From the NCBI GenBank assembly GCA_963514095.1, contig OY741276.1, forward strand, positions 9,420,407 through 9,484,406: DNA of 64,000 nucleotides, given 5' to 3'. Position numbers and translations under genes: made by a program. Under the pieces are notes generated by a model that saw only the letters and a list, made by a program, of their open reading frames with translations, was not told where the DNA came from and made no database searches. Of this stretch, positions 38,982-50,070 are shown piece after piece. This stretch comes from Eutrigla gurnardus. Taxonomy: Eukaryota > Chordata > Actinopteri > Perciformes > Triglidae. Numbering within the stretch: position 1 is the stretch's first letter; each line of letters begins with the position of its first letter.

Positions 38982-40744
38982 AGAATCTGTGACTGGACAC
39001 CATGTTTTCTGTGTGTGTGCGAAATCTCAGTTATGCGTGCCTCTTCCTGGTTCTCAGAGGCCAGCCACTCAGGGGACAGATAACAATCTGTCTACCAATC
39101 AGCACCAACAATCCCCAACCAATCACAGAGTCTGTCAGGCTACTAAATATTGTTGACTTAATCTTTTTCTCCCTCTGGTTTTCCGTGAGGCTACAGGATG
39201 CCTTTTGGAACAACACAGAATTGAAAAAACCCGTGACATTTTCTCACATATATTGGTTACTTACTCTCTCTGTCACACACACACACACATGCACACGGGC
39301 ACTTAAAAATGGGGACAAGCACACACATGGGGATTTGGAAAGTGGTTTTGGACATTTGCTCTCCTTCTAAGCACTTAAAAGGGATTTGAACAGGAGAAAA
39401 TGGAGGAGAAAAGAAGTGGAGAGGAAGGGAGGAAGGGTAGAGGATAATAGGAGACGTGTTCCTTCCTCACTGCTGTTTTAGTACCACCTTGCTCCCCTGT
39501 GTTCTCCGTATAATTTGTATGAATGGTATCATTTTGGCTTTGTTTCAGTTTTTTTCTTTCTTAAACTGCTCTCTAGTCATTTAGTCTCGGTGGACTTAAT
39601 GATATGTTTTTTTAGGCAGTTTATTTTTTGGAATTTAAAATAGCATGCTTGCAGTGATGGACAACACGGCACGGAGGCGTATGCCAGCATGCGTTTGCCT
39701 AAAGGCTTTTTCCCTCTGGGTTTCCTCCTCCTTACTTGGCTGTGAGCCTCAGTCACAAGGTTATCAAGGGGGGGAAAAAAGAATATTATGATGTGAGTGA
39801 GGGAAGAGTCTGTATGTCCTTTAAATACTCATGTACAATCTGCCCTTTCAAGAGTTGCACACTTTTCAAGATGATAAGTAAAACAGAGATACAGATGGAA
39901 AGAAGTCTGCATGTGTTCACCTCTGTACCGACTGATCAAAGTTAAATGGAAAACAGGAGGAGGATACCAACCTTTCTTCTCTTTTGTCTCAAAATTCTCT
40001 ATTTTTAAAAATGCATTATAGACACTTTAGTGTAGTAGAAGTGATGTTGGCATCGCTTACTGCTTCCTGAATACAATATGGCAAATCTGAGCACCAGGTG
40101 CCTAAACGGATGGTCGACTGTATAGTGATGCTAAACAAAATATGCTACACAGACTGACTGTATTTCTCATTAGTTATAAGAAAATTGAGAAAAGAAAAAA
40201 AAATCAATGTCTCTATCATTGAATATGAAAACTGAGACTGAACACACAATCCTTTACCCTGTGTGTTTTTCTACTTCCCTTGTTGTTGCATCTAATCAAT
40301 ACAAGTTCCAAGTACAAATACATCTTCTATGAACTGTACTGCAACGTCCCACACAACCGTTGATTTCCAGATCTCCTAGAATTCTGGGAAGTCGTAGTAT
40401 CTCAGATTCAGGGTTTCTTTGTGTAGCTCTTCGTCTTGGAACCAGAGCTGATGCTGCTTAATATCATGTCTTCTTACTGTGCAGCAATAAATGCTGCTGA
40501 AAGTTAGATTATTATAACTTCATATTTATTGAAGTTAACCAAATTAAATAATGTGACAACACCTTTAAAGCATCATAAAGCCAATGCATATTGCTTTAAT
40601 AAACTTTACAAACATTTAAATACGATTAAGGAAATGGAACAGACTGATGGATATTATAGATTTCAACAGATAAAAAAAATTCTATTTGCAAATGCATACA
40701 GCTCTTAAAAATACTCCTGCGGCATATGCTCAGTATCACATAGA

Positions 40745-40770
40745 AACATTATATATATATATATAATGTT
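40745..40770. other. Perfect 26-bp palindrome with AT core
   Basis: AACATT, seven AT units, then AATGTT. The whole 26 bp equals its own reverse complement, so it can extrude as a cruciform. Most of it is an AT dinucleotide run, so the symmetry is partly trivial; the AACATT/AATGTT arms are not. Confidence 0.85.
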
Positions 40771-41570
40771 GCACAATTTCCATCATTTCTCTGGTGCGTT
40801 TTTGACATTTGATGTTCTAAAGTACTTTCATTGGTACGGTCATGCAATATTTAGCTGCTTGAGGGAGACATTTGTCACTTACAATAAAGGAAATAATGGA
40901 AGTTTGAAGCTGTGTGATGTCTGAAGGAGACAATATGATATGTCGAGTGCAATATGTGCCTATTATTCCCACTATATGTCTGTATGTATCTAAATCGCTT
41001 CGGCATACACATAACTCAGCGCTGGCGTATCTCCCCACTACATCAGTTTTATTGACAATGACTGCATTTTTTAAACACGACCTATACATTTATTGCACAG
41101 ATCCCCTTACATGCCCAAGTGATAGCCGGTTCAATGGACCAAACCATAGTGGGAATTCACATAAGGCTATAAAAGTGTAGTGGGAATTTAATATGTATCA
41201 CTCTGAAGAGGGGGAAAACACACATCTCTCTGTCCCTTTCTCACAAAATCATAGCTGTACACTCATATCATAATTGAGAATGTTATGGTTTCATGCATTT
41301 AGTCACCAAGAAATGCATTATGACCTCACTAAACCATCTACTACTGGCTCCAAGTGATGCCAAAATAACACGCAAATGTCCATGAAAGCACCCTTATTCC
41401 CACTGATACAGCCCTTCCATAAAACCTCCGCTCCATATGAACATGAGGGAATAACCGGAGACACTGAGAGAATGAATGTGGAAATGATTTTTCTTTTTCT
41501 GAGTAAGAAATGAAGTAACATTGTTGTTTCACAGCCTGTCCTCAGGCTAAACAATGACATTCAGGTAAGA

Positions 41571-41588
41571 AAAAAAAAAAAAAAAAAA
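41571..41588. repeat. Poly-A run, 18 bp
   Basis: Uninterrupted A run after aggtaag. It could be a retroelement tail, but no element is recognisable upstream. Confidence 0.85.
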
Positions 41589-42094
41589 GTCCAAATGTGG
41601 GCAGGAATCAACAGACATTCTTTCTGTGGTAATCACAAAGTTTTATAGGCTTGTTTAGCTTACGCTGAGATTTTTCCAGTGTTGAATTAAAACCTCGCTG
41701 GGCGTTTGTTGTTTTTATACATGAATTAAGAGTGTGTGTGTCTCTTTATGAGCTAAGCAATTTAAAGTTTTATACACCTACCAGGGATGTGGGGGAATAA
41801 AAGTGAATGTGCAGTTAGCTAAGAGAGAAGAATGGGTTTATTGTTCCCTTCTTTTAGAGCACAGTAATGTTATATATGATATATGTTTGTATACGGCATG
41901 CAGGAAACAGGAGGGCGGACCTGTAAATGGCTATGCTTTATTTCAGTAGTTTGTTGCTGATATCACCTCCAACCTGACCCGAGCATAATCCATAAAACAT
42001 ATAATCACACAGGATTTAGTGAGGAAAAGAACAAGAAAAGGAGTTTAAATATTGTGTTATGCAAAAATGAACATTGATGTGCAGCTTTAGTAAG

Positions 42095-42500
42095 TAAGTA
42101 CAATGTATTTATATATAGCTTTTCACAGGCTTAAGTCACAAAGTGCTTAGCTCAGCACGGAGGAAGAAGTTTGCTGTCCGATCCCTCATAGCACCAAGAC
42201 AGTCCAGGAGCCAGGAAAACTTTAAAACCTCACTAGGTTTTTGTTTGGGTTGCCTTTTGGGTTGTGCACATGCATCTGCACTTGAATAGGAACAGCCAAT
42301 AGGAACGCCCCCTCTCTGAGATCCCTTGTGATTGGCCATGGTCTCCCATCGTGGGCTGGAAACAGAGCCAAGAGGAGGTGCAGAAGTCAAGTTTTGTCTC
42401 AGATCACCAGAATTACAATATGCTGAAAGGTTGTTTTTTTTTATGGCTTTTTTTGCCCAAAGATACTCAAAATACATATTCTACCCCACTTTAACTTCAG
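42095..42500. mobile_element. Degenerate dispersed repeat (fish interspersed-repeat-like)
   Basis: Two segments recall common fish dispersed repeats. 42098-42151 has tatttatatatagcttttca followed by cacaaagtgctt. 42286-42480 has ccaataggaacgccccctct, gtgattggccatggtctccc, cagagccaagaggaggtgca and attacaatatgctgaaaggt. I recognise the wording from general exposure to fish repeats, not from a search. Ends, orientation and class are undetermined, and the two segments may be separate elements. The minus-strand frame at 42136-42477 lies inside and shows no transposase motif. Confidence 0.5.
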
Positions 42501-43034
42501 TGGCATGGTCTAAGGCAAAAATATAACAGAATCCCCACAATGATTTCTTATTCACTGTTGCTATGCTGCGTTTCAATTATTCATGTTTGATCCAGCACTT
42601 TAAGGTCTGAGGGCATAGCTCCATCACTATCTGTGTAATATACCAACAGGATCCCCATCCCAGCTGAGAGTCACTCTGCCAGTTACCCATGTTTGCCAGA
42701 CTCTATGTCCCGGCAAGAATACGACAAAAACAGACTGTTCCTCCATGCCCCCTGCAAACAGGGTTGAGGTTTTGGATACAGAGTAAACTGCTGGGCTCGG
42801 CGTGTGCTGTTGTGTGCAGTATGTTGGTGATGATTACAGAACATCACATGTGGTGTTGAGGTATTAAGTATGATTTTTAAGTCAATAAAACTTGTATAAT
42901 GGCATAAATCCAACATGTCCATGTGTAAATGTGCCCACGCTTCTGTGTTTCTCTTAAAGCTGCTGACCCTGTGCATGTGAAGCAGGTTTCCACAGACTGC
43001 AACAGAGGGGGAGCGGAAGCCTTTGATAGTGTGT

Positions 43035-43035
<1 letters not shown>
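42501..43035 (+). other. Intron 1, no exon seen
   Basis: Nothing recognisable between the dispersed repeat and the next CA array. Confidence 0.4.

Positions 43036-43101
<66 letters not shown>
43036..43101. repeat. (CA)n microsatellite, 66 bp, then (GACA)n
   Basis: CA array after gtgtg, ending in gacagacagaaa (two or three GACA units). Confidence 0.97.
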
Positions 43102-43105
<4 letters not shown>

Positions 43106-44586
43106 GACAGAAAGGGCTTTGATCACTTGCAAACGTCTGCATTGAAAGAGAAATATATATACAGTATATTCAGCATTCTGTGGAGGTTAGATGTCTGTCT
43201 GCTTTTTTGTGCACTGATGACGTTTGAACGTATTGAACAAATGCTTAAAAAAAAATCTGAAATATTGGAAATGCAGCCGTCACGTGGGCACTGATCAGAA
43301 ACGGTTTATATTTCCCAGACACTCTACCGGTTTTCTTTAATCTTGCCGATAAGAAAACGTGTGGCAGACAGTGTAATCACTACCGAGCCATCACGGCTGC
43401 CCGATCTCATCAGCAGAGGCCTCCAGGGGAGTTTATGGTTCTGTCTGGCCTGAACACTCAAGATAGTGTTGTGGAGTCAGCGAACTTGTTGCATTCGGCT
43501 TCCCAGCATGCATGGTCTGTTTATAAAACTACTTGAGATGCCTTGCGGCAAGGAGCGGTTGATTTACTGTGCAGACATATAACCATGATACATGAAAAAG
43601 AATAAACAACCTTGAAACTCTCCCTTTGCTTGGAGGGACTTCTCAAACCACACTGCCACAGGACCCGGGTCCCCAGTAGACCCGGGAACAGTCTGGCCTG
43701 TCTAACAACAGAGACGTGACTTCACATTCAGTTCATCCACTTTGTTTGCTGTTGTGTGTACGTGTTACACTGATGCTGAGCTCAGTTTAACTGTTCTCAT
43801 GTCTATTATTTTTGCTTCGTTGTCATAAACCAAGAATTCTCAATGTTTGCCCAGGTTATTTCAGAGTCGTCGATGGTAGTCGTGCAAAGAACCCCAAAGC
43901 AGAACTGATTGAATGAAAGTCTTTTCCCGTCATTGTCAGAAGCGTTATTGACTTTTACCGCTTGTACCTCTTCTCGCAAAAACCTCTTGTCAAATCTATC
44001 CGCGTGCAATGATGCATTCAACCATTCTGGCGCCGGACTACAAAATCTGCCTGCTTGTAATTGCCGAAAAACATTTTTTTTTTTCTCCTCTATCTCTCAG
44101 GCATTCAGTTAATGTATCTTGTATCTGATAACGTTTCCACATTGTTTCCTTGCCTTGGCAGGGTGGATGTTTGCTTTTCATGGGTGTGAAGGGTCTTGAC
44201 TATAATTTAATTAGATTGTGGAGATCGTTCCGGGATCTGGAAGAAAATGATCCATGAATGAGCAAAAATTCGAGCCGCACACAACAGAGGCACGACGCAA
44301 ACACGTGGAATCGAAATAATCAGCTGTCATCCGAGCTGCTTGTGTTGAACTCCGTCTTCTCAGCAGCTTTTTGCTCCACCGCTTTACTGACTCAACATCA
44401 CTTTAAACACTTTGGACATTTCAATATTTCCCCTTTCAGTAAGTGTTTTATGATCTCTCTCTCTCTGTGTCTATTGCTCTTTGAGCCTCTCTCATTTCTC
44501 TCTCGTTCTTTTGTCCTTTTTGTGCTTTTAATCTCCTTAATCCTGACTCTCCAGCAAATTTACCTATTCACCTTTGTGTGTAGGCT

Positions 44587-44626
<40 letters not shown>

Positions 44627-47600
44627 CAATCATATTGCTTTCCATACTGTTCCTTTTATTTGCAGTTCTATAAATATTATCTTAATAATTATCTCTATCA
44701 GGATAATCATGTGATTGCTTACATATGCGTGCCTCTGTGAGTGACTGAATGTGCACCTCTGTGTCTGTCCACAGTTATTCTGGCATTCTGCTGCAGAAAA
44801 CTGAAAAATATTGGTGCCCAGCTACGGCTGCCTGCTCAAGGACCTTTGTGGTTGCTAAAAACACCTTTCATTCACACTGCCATTGATTGCTTGCTGACTC
44901 CGCACTCACTAATCTCAGGTCCGAGCCTCTAGTGATAACATAGTGGACCCCCAGCTGCTGCTGCGACCAGAGACACGGTGGGGGGTACCATCAACTGTAT
45001 GTTCATGCGGTGTATGTTTGGCTATCAGCTACTAGCGAATGTAACAACACCAGCTGCGTTGCCGCCGCCCTGCCGCCAGAGACACAATTATTCTCTTCCT
45101 TTTTATCGGCATCAGGCTCACGTTTACCCACGTTGTTGGAAAAAGACTTGAAGCCAAGTCGAGCTGAGACGCACGCCTGCACAGAGCCGCTGCAGACATC
45201 TGCATATATTAGAATGTATATTAAAGAATAATGTATATTAAAATGAGAGCATGTCTGTTGTGTGAGACCCGACAGTGAGCAACACATCTGGTACAGTCGC
45301 CGTCTAGATAGAGGGTTAGTCGGTCGTGGGTGATGTTCATTAAATCCTAAAACCCAGCAGCCTGGTGGAAATCTGCAATCTACTGAATCCGACTTCCTAG
45401 TTCATGATGTGATCTCAGAGGTCACTTTGGCTAGTAGCCAGCAGGAGCGCAGCTATTTTCTTTTCTGTTCAGGATTAGTAGTCTATTAGAAGCGTCAGCC
45501 ATTTGGTCATGAGTACGTCTCGTATGCACCATGCCAAAACGTTGCAGTGTTCACAGAATGGTTAAGTACACAGCTCCGTTTGTATCGCTTCATATTTACT
45601 CATATATCTCGACATTCGCACGTACACACACTCACCCCAGCAGACTGAAGACCGCCGAGGCAGCTGGCCAAGCCGATAAGGCAATTCATCAGACAGACAC
45701 ACAGAAACACACAAAGAGAGTTTACAGAGGACGGGATTAAGAGAGAAACAGGTTAGCAGATCAACAACACGCACAAATCACGCTGGGATGAAATCAAACT
45801 ATTGTGGAAGTGAATGATGATGAGGCAGCTCAGCGGAGCTCACGCCTCGCCAACCCCGCAGTTCTGTCTGCACAAACATAAAAGTAAGAGACACGCAGCC
45901 TTTGATGTTGTATGTTGCTGTCTTTTGTTATTTCCTCATGATCTGAATCTCTATTTGCATCCTTTAATTCTTTGCTGCACAGCTGATTACAAAAGGTGCT
46001 CTCCCTGCAACTCCACTTGACAGTGCAGATGTGTGTGTTCGATTCACTCAAGGTAGACGACAGGCGGGCTAATTCTGCTCTAATGAGGATTTTGACTGGG
46101 CTTGACCCCAATTAAGGTGCCTTGTTCAATTTCAAACGACCCCCATTGAGGATCCGGCTTCTGAGTGTTTCTTGGTAGATTCCACTGATCTTGAACATTT
46201 TTCTCTGTGACTCAAACATTAGATTTGATTAAAGTTTAATAGAGTCAAATCTTTGTGATATGCATGGCTATTAATTGGCTGCTTTGACAGCCCATTGTGC
46301 ATCATGTAAGACAACCTCAGCTGGCTGCTGACTCATCTGAAACAGGGTTGTTAGTTAGGGTTGACCATGTATTTGGGCCTGTTCCCTTTTATTAAATGCA
46401 CAAACTGGAAATCGAGCCCTAATTATTTCTGATTCATTTGGATATGCCAACCATCCCAGAACTTTTCTTTTTACCCCTGAGAACTTTCTTGTTGAGGTCA
46501 GATAGGGGGTTGAATTCAGCTGTGACCTCTTAGATAAACTGTGTCTACCACACTGCTGAATCATTTGAAATGGTCGTGAACAGTGTGGAAATGCTCTTGT
46601 AGCTGAGAGTAAAGCTGCCCAAACTCGGTTCCCTCACACCAGGGAATGTGTTGTTTCCTTGATGGAGCACAGTAGTAGGCCGCCACAGTGTGGAAACTCT
46701 GCACAGCCTCCTTAGCCAGTTGTTTAAAATGACATGTTTGGACAGCATTTTCATCATAATGTGCATTTCATTTCAAAGTGACTGAACTTCATTAGTTACC
46801 ACATTCATACATTGTCAACCATTTTTCTGTGTGGTCTCCACGTTGGGTTTGTGTTCACATAAGATGCAGAAAGATTTACCAAACATTCAGATGGGGAGAG
46901 GGATGAGCAAGGCATATTTGACCCCACCTCATTTCTCAACATAGTGAAATGCTCTTGTTTCCTTTCCTGGCTGCTTTTGGCTTCTGCACACGAGTAAGTC
47001 CAAATTCAATCTGCGTTCTGTTCATTTGCAGTTATTTGCTAATGTTACAAGGGAGTAGTCCTTTATAAAGTGGACAAACAGATTTTTTTTTAGGAATGCC
47101 CCTTGCTGCCTGTTGTACTAATTAATTGAGAATTTGAATGAACAGATGATTGTCGATGGAATATTTAATGAATAAAAAGGGACTGGCTTGGTACACAGTT
47201 AAATTGCTTTGCGCTGGCTGTTACGGCTGGAATAGCATGCAAAGTACTTCTTTGCCTGACGGCCCACATTGGTGGCTGATCAGGAATTCAGAGGAATGCC
47301 AATAAGAACAGATGTAACGCCAAACTCAAATAATGTTCTGTTTCTTCAACTCCTCGAGTTCATTCTCTAGTTCCGGTGTTTGCTGCTACATGACTGAGGC
47401 ACTTGTGCAACGATAGTAGGGAAGGAGAAATCTAAACTAAATGAGACGTACTGTATCCGAGCATGCTCATGGGAATACAGATAAAGACTGAGCGTACAGC
47501 AGGAGACAGTGTACAGCCGAACAAACGAACAAGAGAGTGAATAATAGAACAAGAGGACAAGCAAAGACAGGAGTGCTGTGTTGAGTTTGTTTTTTAAAAA

Positions 47601-49479
47601 AACTAAAATCCTACCATGCCACCTGAAAATTCAACAGATCTGTTCTCATCCCAGTTTTACAGCAGATCAAATGCCTTTCTTTTCCTAGCTGGAATCCAAC
47701 AATAGAGCAATTCTCCCTTCATCTCTTACCGAGATTTACATCACCCGTAAGATCTCCACCAACACAGACACAAGGGCTGTCTGTGCTTTCCTTCACATTG
47801 ATTTATTAGTGGTTAGTGCCAGATCCTCTGTCACTTATTGGATGGTGGTTATTTTGGAGGTTTTAATTGTTTAAAAGTAGTTGGTGGGTTACTCACTCAA
47901 AACATTTTGCAACATCGCTCCTAAATTCTAGCATTAATCATCTTAGCTTTTCAAAAAGTCAACATTTTGGAATACATTTCCACCCAGCGACTGTGAACCG
48001 TATTAGTAAAATGATATGGCATGACTAATTATTTGAGCAATGATGGCGACACTAACTTTTAGCCAGACACAGCTGAATAAACATTGGGAAATGATGAACG
48101 CACTGATTTAAAGCCTGTGATTTTCTTTAAAAAAAATAAAATAATAATGACTACGACATCCATTTTATTTTACAATTTTATTGATAGTTGTTGAAATTGA
48201 TTTAAGTATTACTGGAAAGCTGTGTAATTACCCTCCAATTTTATTTTTTGTCATCTTGTCACATTTCTGTCTCCTCCTTTGCTCTCTCCCCTCCATCTTA
48301 TTCCTTCTCTCCTGAGAGCGAGGAAATGATTCTCAGTAAATTACTGTCTCTGACATTTCTTTTGTCTCGCGGTTTGAGGCTTCCGCAAATTCTCCCAGAG
48401 ACAAACATCAAAGATCTTCCAAACCACTTTACAATTAGACAAGAGAGGAGAAGCTTAAAATTAAATCCATGATTCCACTTTGAAGACGGATTGTTCAATG
48501 AAAAATGTGGGCAGAGAAGCTGAAAGTTGTTTAGAGTCTGAAAGTTGTGTCATTTCTTCCCCTTTTTTTTGAGGAAGAAAAAAAGTTAATTATACGTTAT
48601 GACTGATTACCTGAATATTTAATTTGGATGGGAACTGGGGTTGCCTGATTTGTCTGTTGAGTTACAATGTTTTACATCTGGGTGTTCTAGTTTCTAACTT
48701 TCAAAGAGGCTTTTTGAAATTCCCTGAAGAGTGAAAGGTCAGCTGTAGACGGGCGAGGAGGTAGAGTCCTAAAGACAGAACTAGAGTTATACAACGGCAA
48801 AGATTAAAAAATCAAGTTATCTTTTTTGTCCCTTGTTTATTATTAAGTGAAAGTTTCAATAAAATAACTAATGTTGAACTTTAGTTGCAAACTTAGATCC
48901 AGAGGCTGATTCATGCTAAATCAGTATTGTTGAGTAAACCCAGATTCCTCAGCATATTTTTGTGTTATAATTACAGTGTCATATTTATTATAAGAACAAT
49001 AGCCCACAGTCTGCACTGCCTCAATGCAGTTGTTGCAGAGATACTGCCTTTACACACAGCGGGGGTGATATATAAACAACATGATCCCCACCTGTGAATA
49101 TTATAGGTCTACGGTTTTATTGTGGAAGAACAGAAGGAGAGGATCAGATCTCTGCTTCCTTTGTCAAGTTTAAAAGGAGGAATAAAGTTTGTCGACTTGG
49201 TTTGGACTGAAAGCTGAGAAAACATTTTTCTTGGCTCATTTAATGAGCTTTATCCTGAAAAATAAGTGTTGCTTTTTTGCTGCATAATTTTTTTGTTTTG
49301 TTTTATGTGAAATGAATCATTATGAAGACAACGGGTAAAAATATATATATATACTGTATATCAACATGGAATTAGAAATAAATTATACACGCTGCGGGCA
49401 TTTCTTGTATTTTAATTAAAGACCTCTCCATCTCAAAGTCCCAGACTGAACTTGTACATCCCTGACAGGCAGCAAGGCG
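43102..49479 (+). other. Intron 1, no well-supported exon
   Basis: One TA array (44590-44622). One exon-like segment at 44775-44918 has a good acceptor, an open phase 1-1 frame and a donor; it is treated in the findings, not as a gene. The rest is AT-rich. Confidence 0.35.
44590..44622. repeat. (TA)n microsatellite, 33 bp
   Basis: Perfect TA array after ggctact. Confidence 0.94.
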
Positions 49480-49508
49480 GCCCTGTGGGAAGGTGTTTCC
49501 CACAGGGC
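49480..49508. other. Perfect 12-bp-stem hairpin, 5-nt loop
   Basis: GCCCTGTGGGAA, loop GGTGT, TTCCCACAGGGC. The arms are exact complements and GC-rich, and pairing stops at the next base on each side (G/A). No T-run follows in either direction, so it is not a Pol III-type terminator. The stem is too short for a standard pre-miRNA. It may be a protein-binding dyad (TTCCCACA resembles Notch/RBPJ or Ikaros-type cores) or simply a chance structure. Confidence 0.85.
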
Positions 49509-50004
49509 ATCTTCTGATTAGTTAGCAGATCGCCGTTGCTGTGTGAGAGATGCAAATGAAGCATATTTGAACTTGAAGGTGAGTGCGTTCAATATCTGTT
49601 CACTTGCAGTTACCTTTGTGGCAGCGCTCACTTTCCTTCAGAGGTTCTTCAAGCGTTTTACTGTCAGCACTTGATGACAACACACATTTACATATATGGG
49701 CTCGCAACCCGGCAATTCCGCTGCGCTAAGAACCCTCAATGGGAGCGGTCCGGCATACTCATTCAAAACACTGATTCGTGTAATGATATGTTAATTTACA
49801 ATAAATGTAAGGGGAATCATCATTGAGGATACTTTTACATTTATAAAATGCCAGACTGTGCATTAGGTGCATTATGTCAGTAATTACAGCCGCTCCTATC
49901 ATTCATCCCAGCCAAATCTGTAACTAACCCTGGCAGACAAACTGCACACATAAGCAGTGTCATGGGCGTGCTGGTGCCTGCTCACGCTTAATGATAGCTG
50001 CCTT

Positions 50005-50070
50005 GTTGATTGCTCTGAAGCCAATTACGATGCTAGGTAATTGGGGTTGATTGCTTTGAGGCCAATTATG
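50005..50070. repeat. Duplicated 25-bp CCAATTA-containing module, 41-bp period
   Basis: Copy A (50005-50029, GTTGATTGCTCTGAAG, then CCAATTACG) and copy B (50046-50070, GTTGATTGCTTTGAGG, then CCAATTATG) match at 22 of 25 positions; all three differences are transitions. Between them, TAATTGG (50038-50044) is the inverse of CCAATTA. Three sites in alternating orientation thus lie within 48 bp. A further CCAATTACG is at 50242-50250. It is a candidate regulatory cluster by form. Confidence 0.75.

Larger units (their letters stand above)
38488..42094 (+). other. Intron 1, no exon seen
   Basis: Contains a CA array (38957-38981), an A run (41571-41588) and the 26-bp AT palindrome (40745-40770). It is AT-rich and probably single copy otherwise. 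Confidence 0.4.

Noticed and set aside
41541..41588. Poly-A run as the tail of a retrogene or SINE
   Set aside because: No SINE head, coding remnant or target duplication is recognisable upstream.
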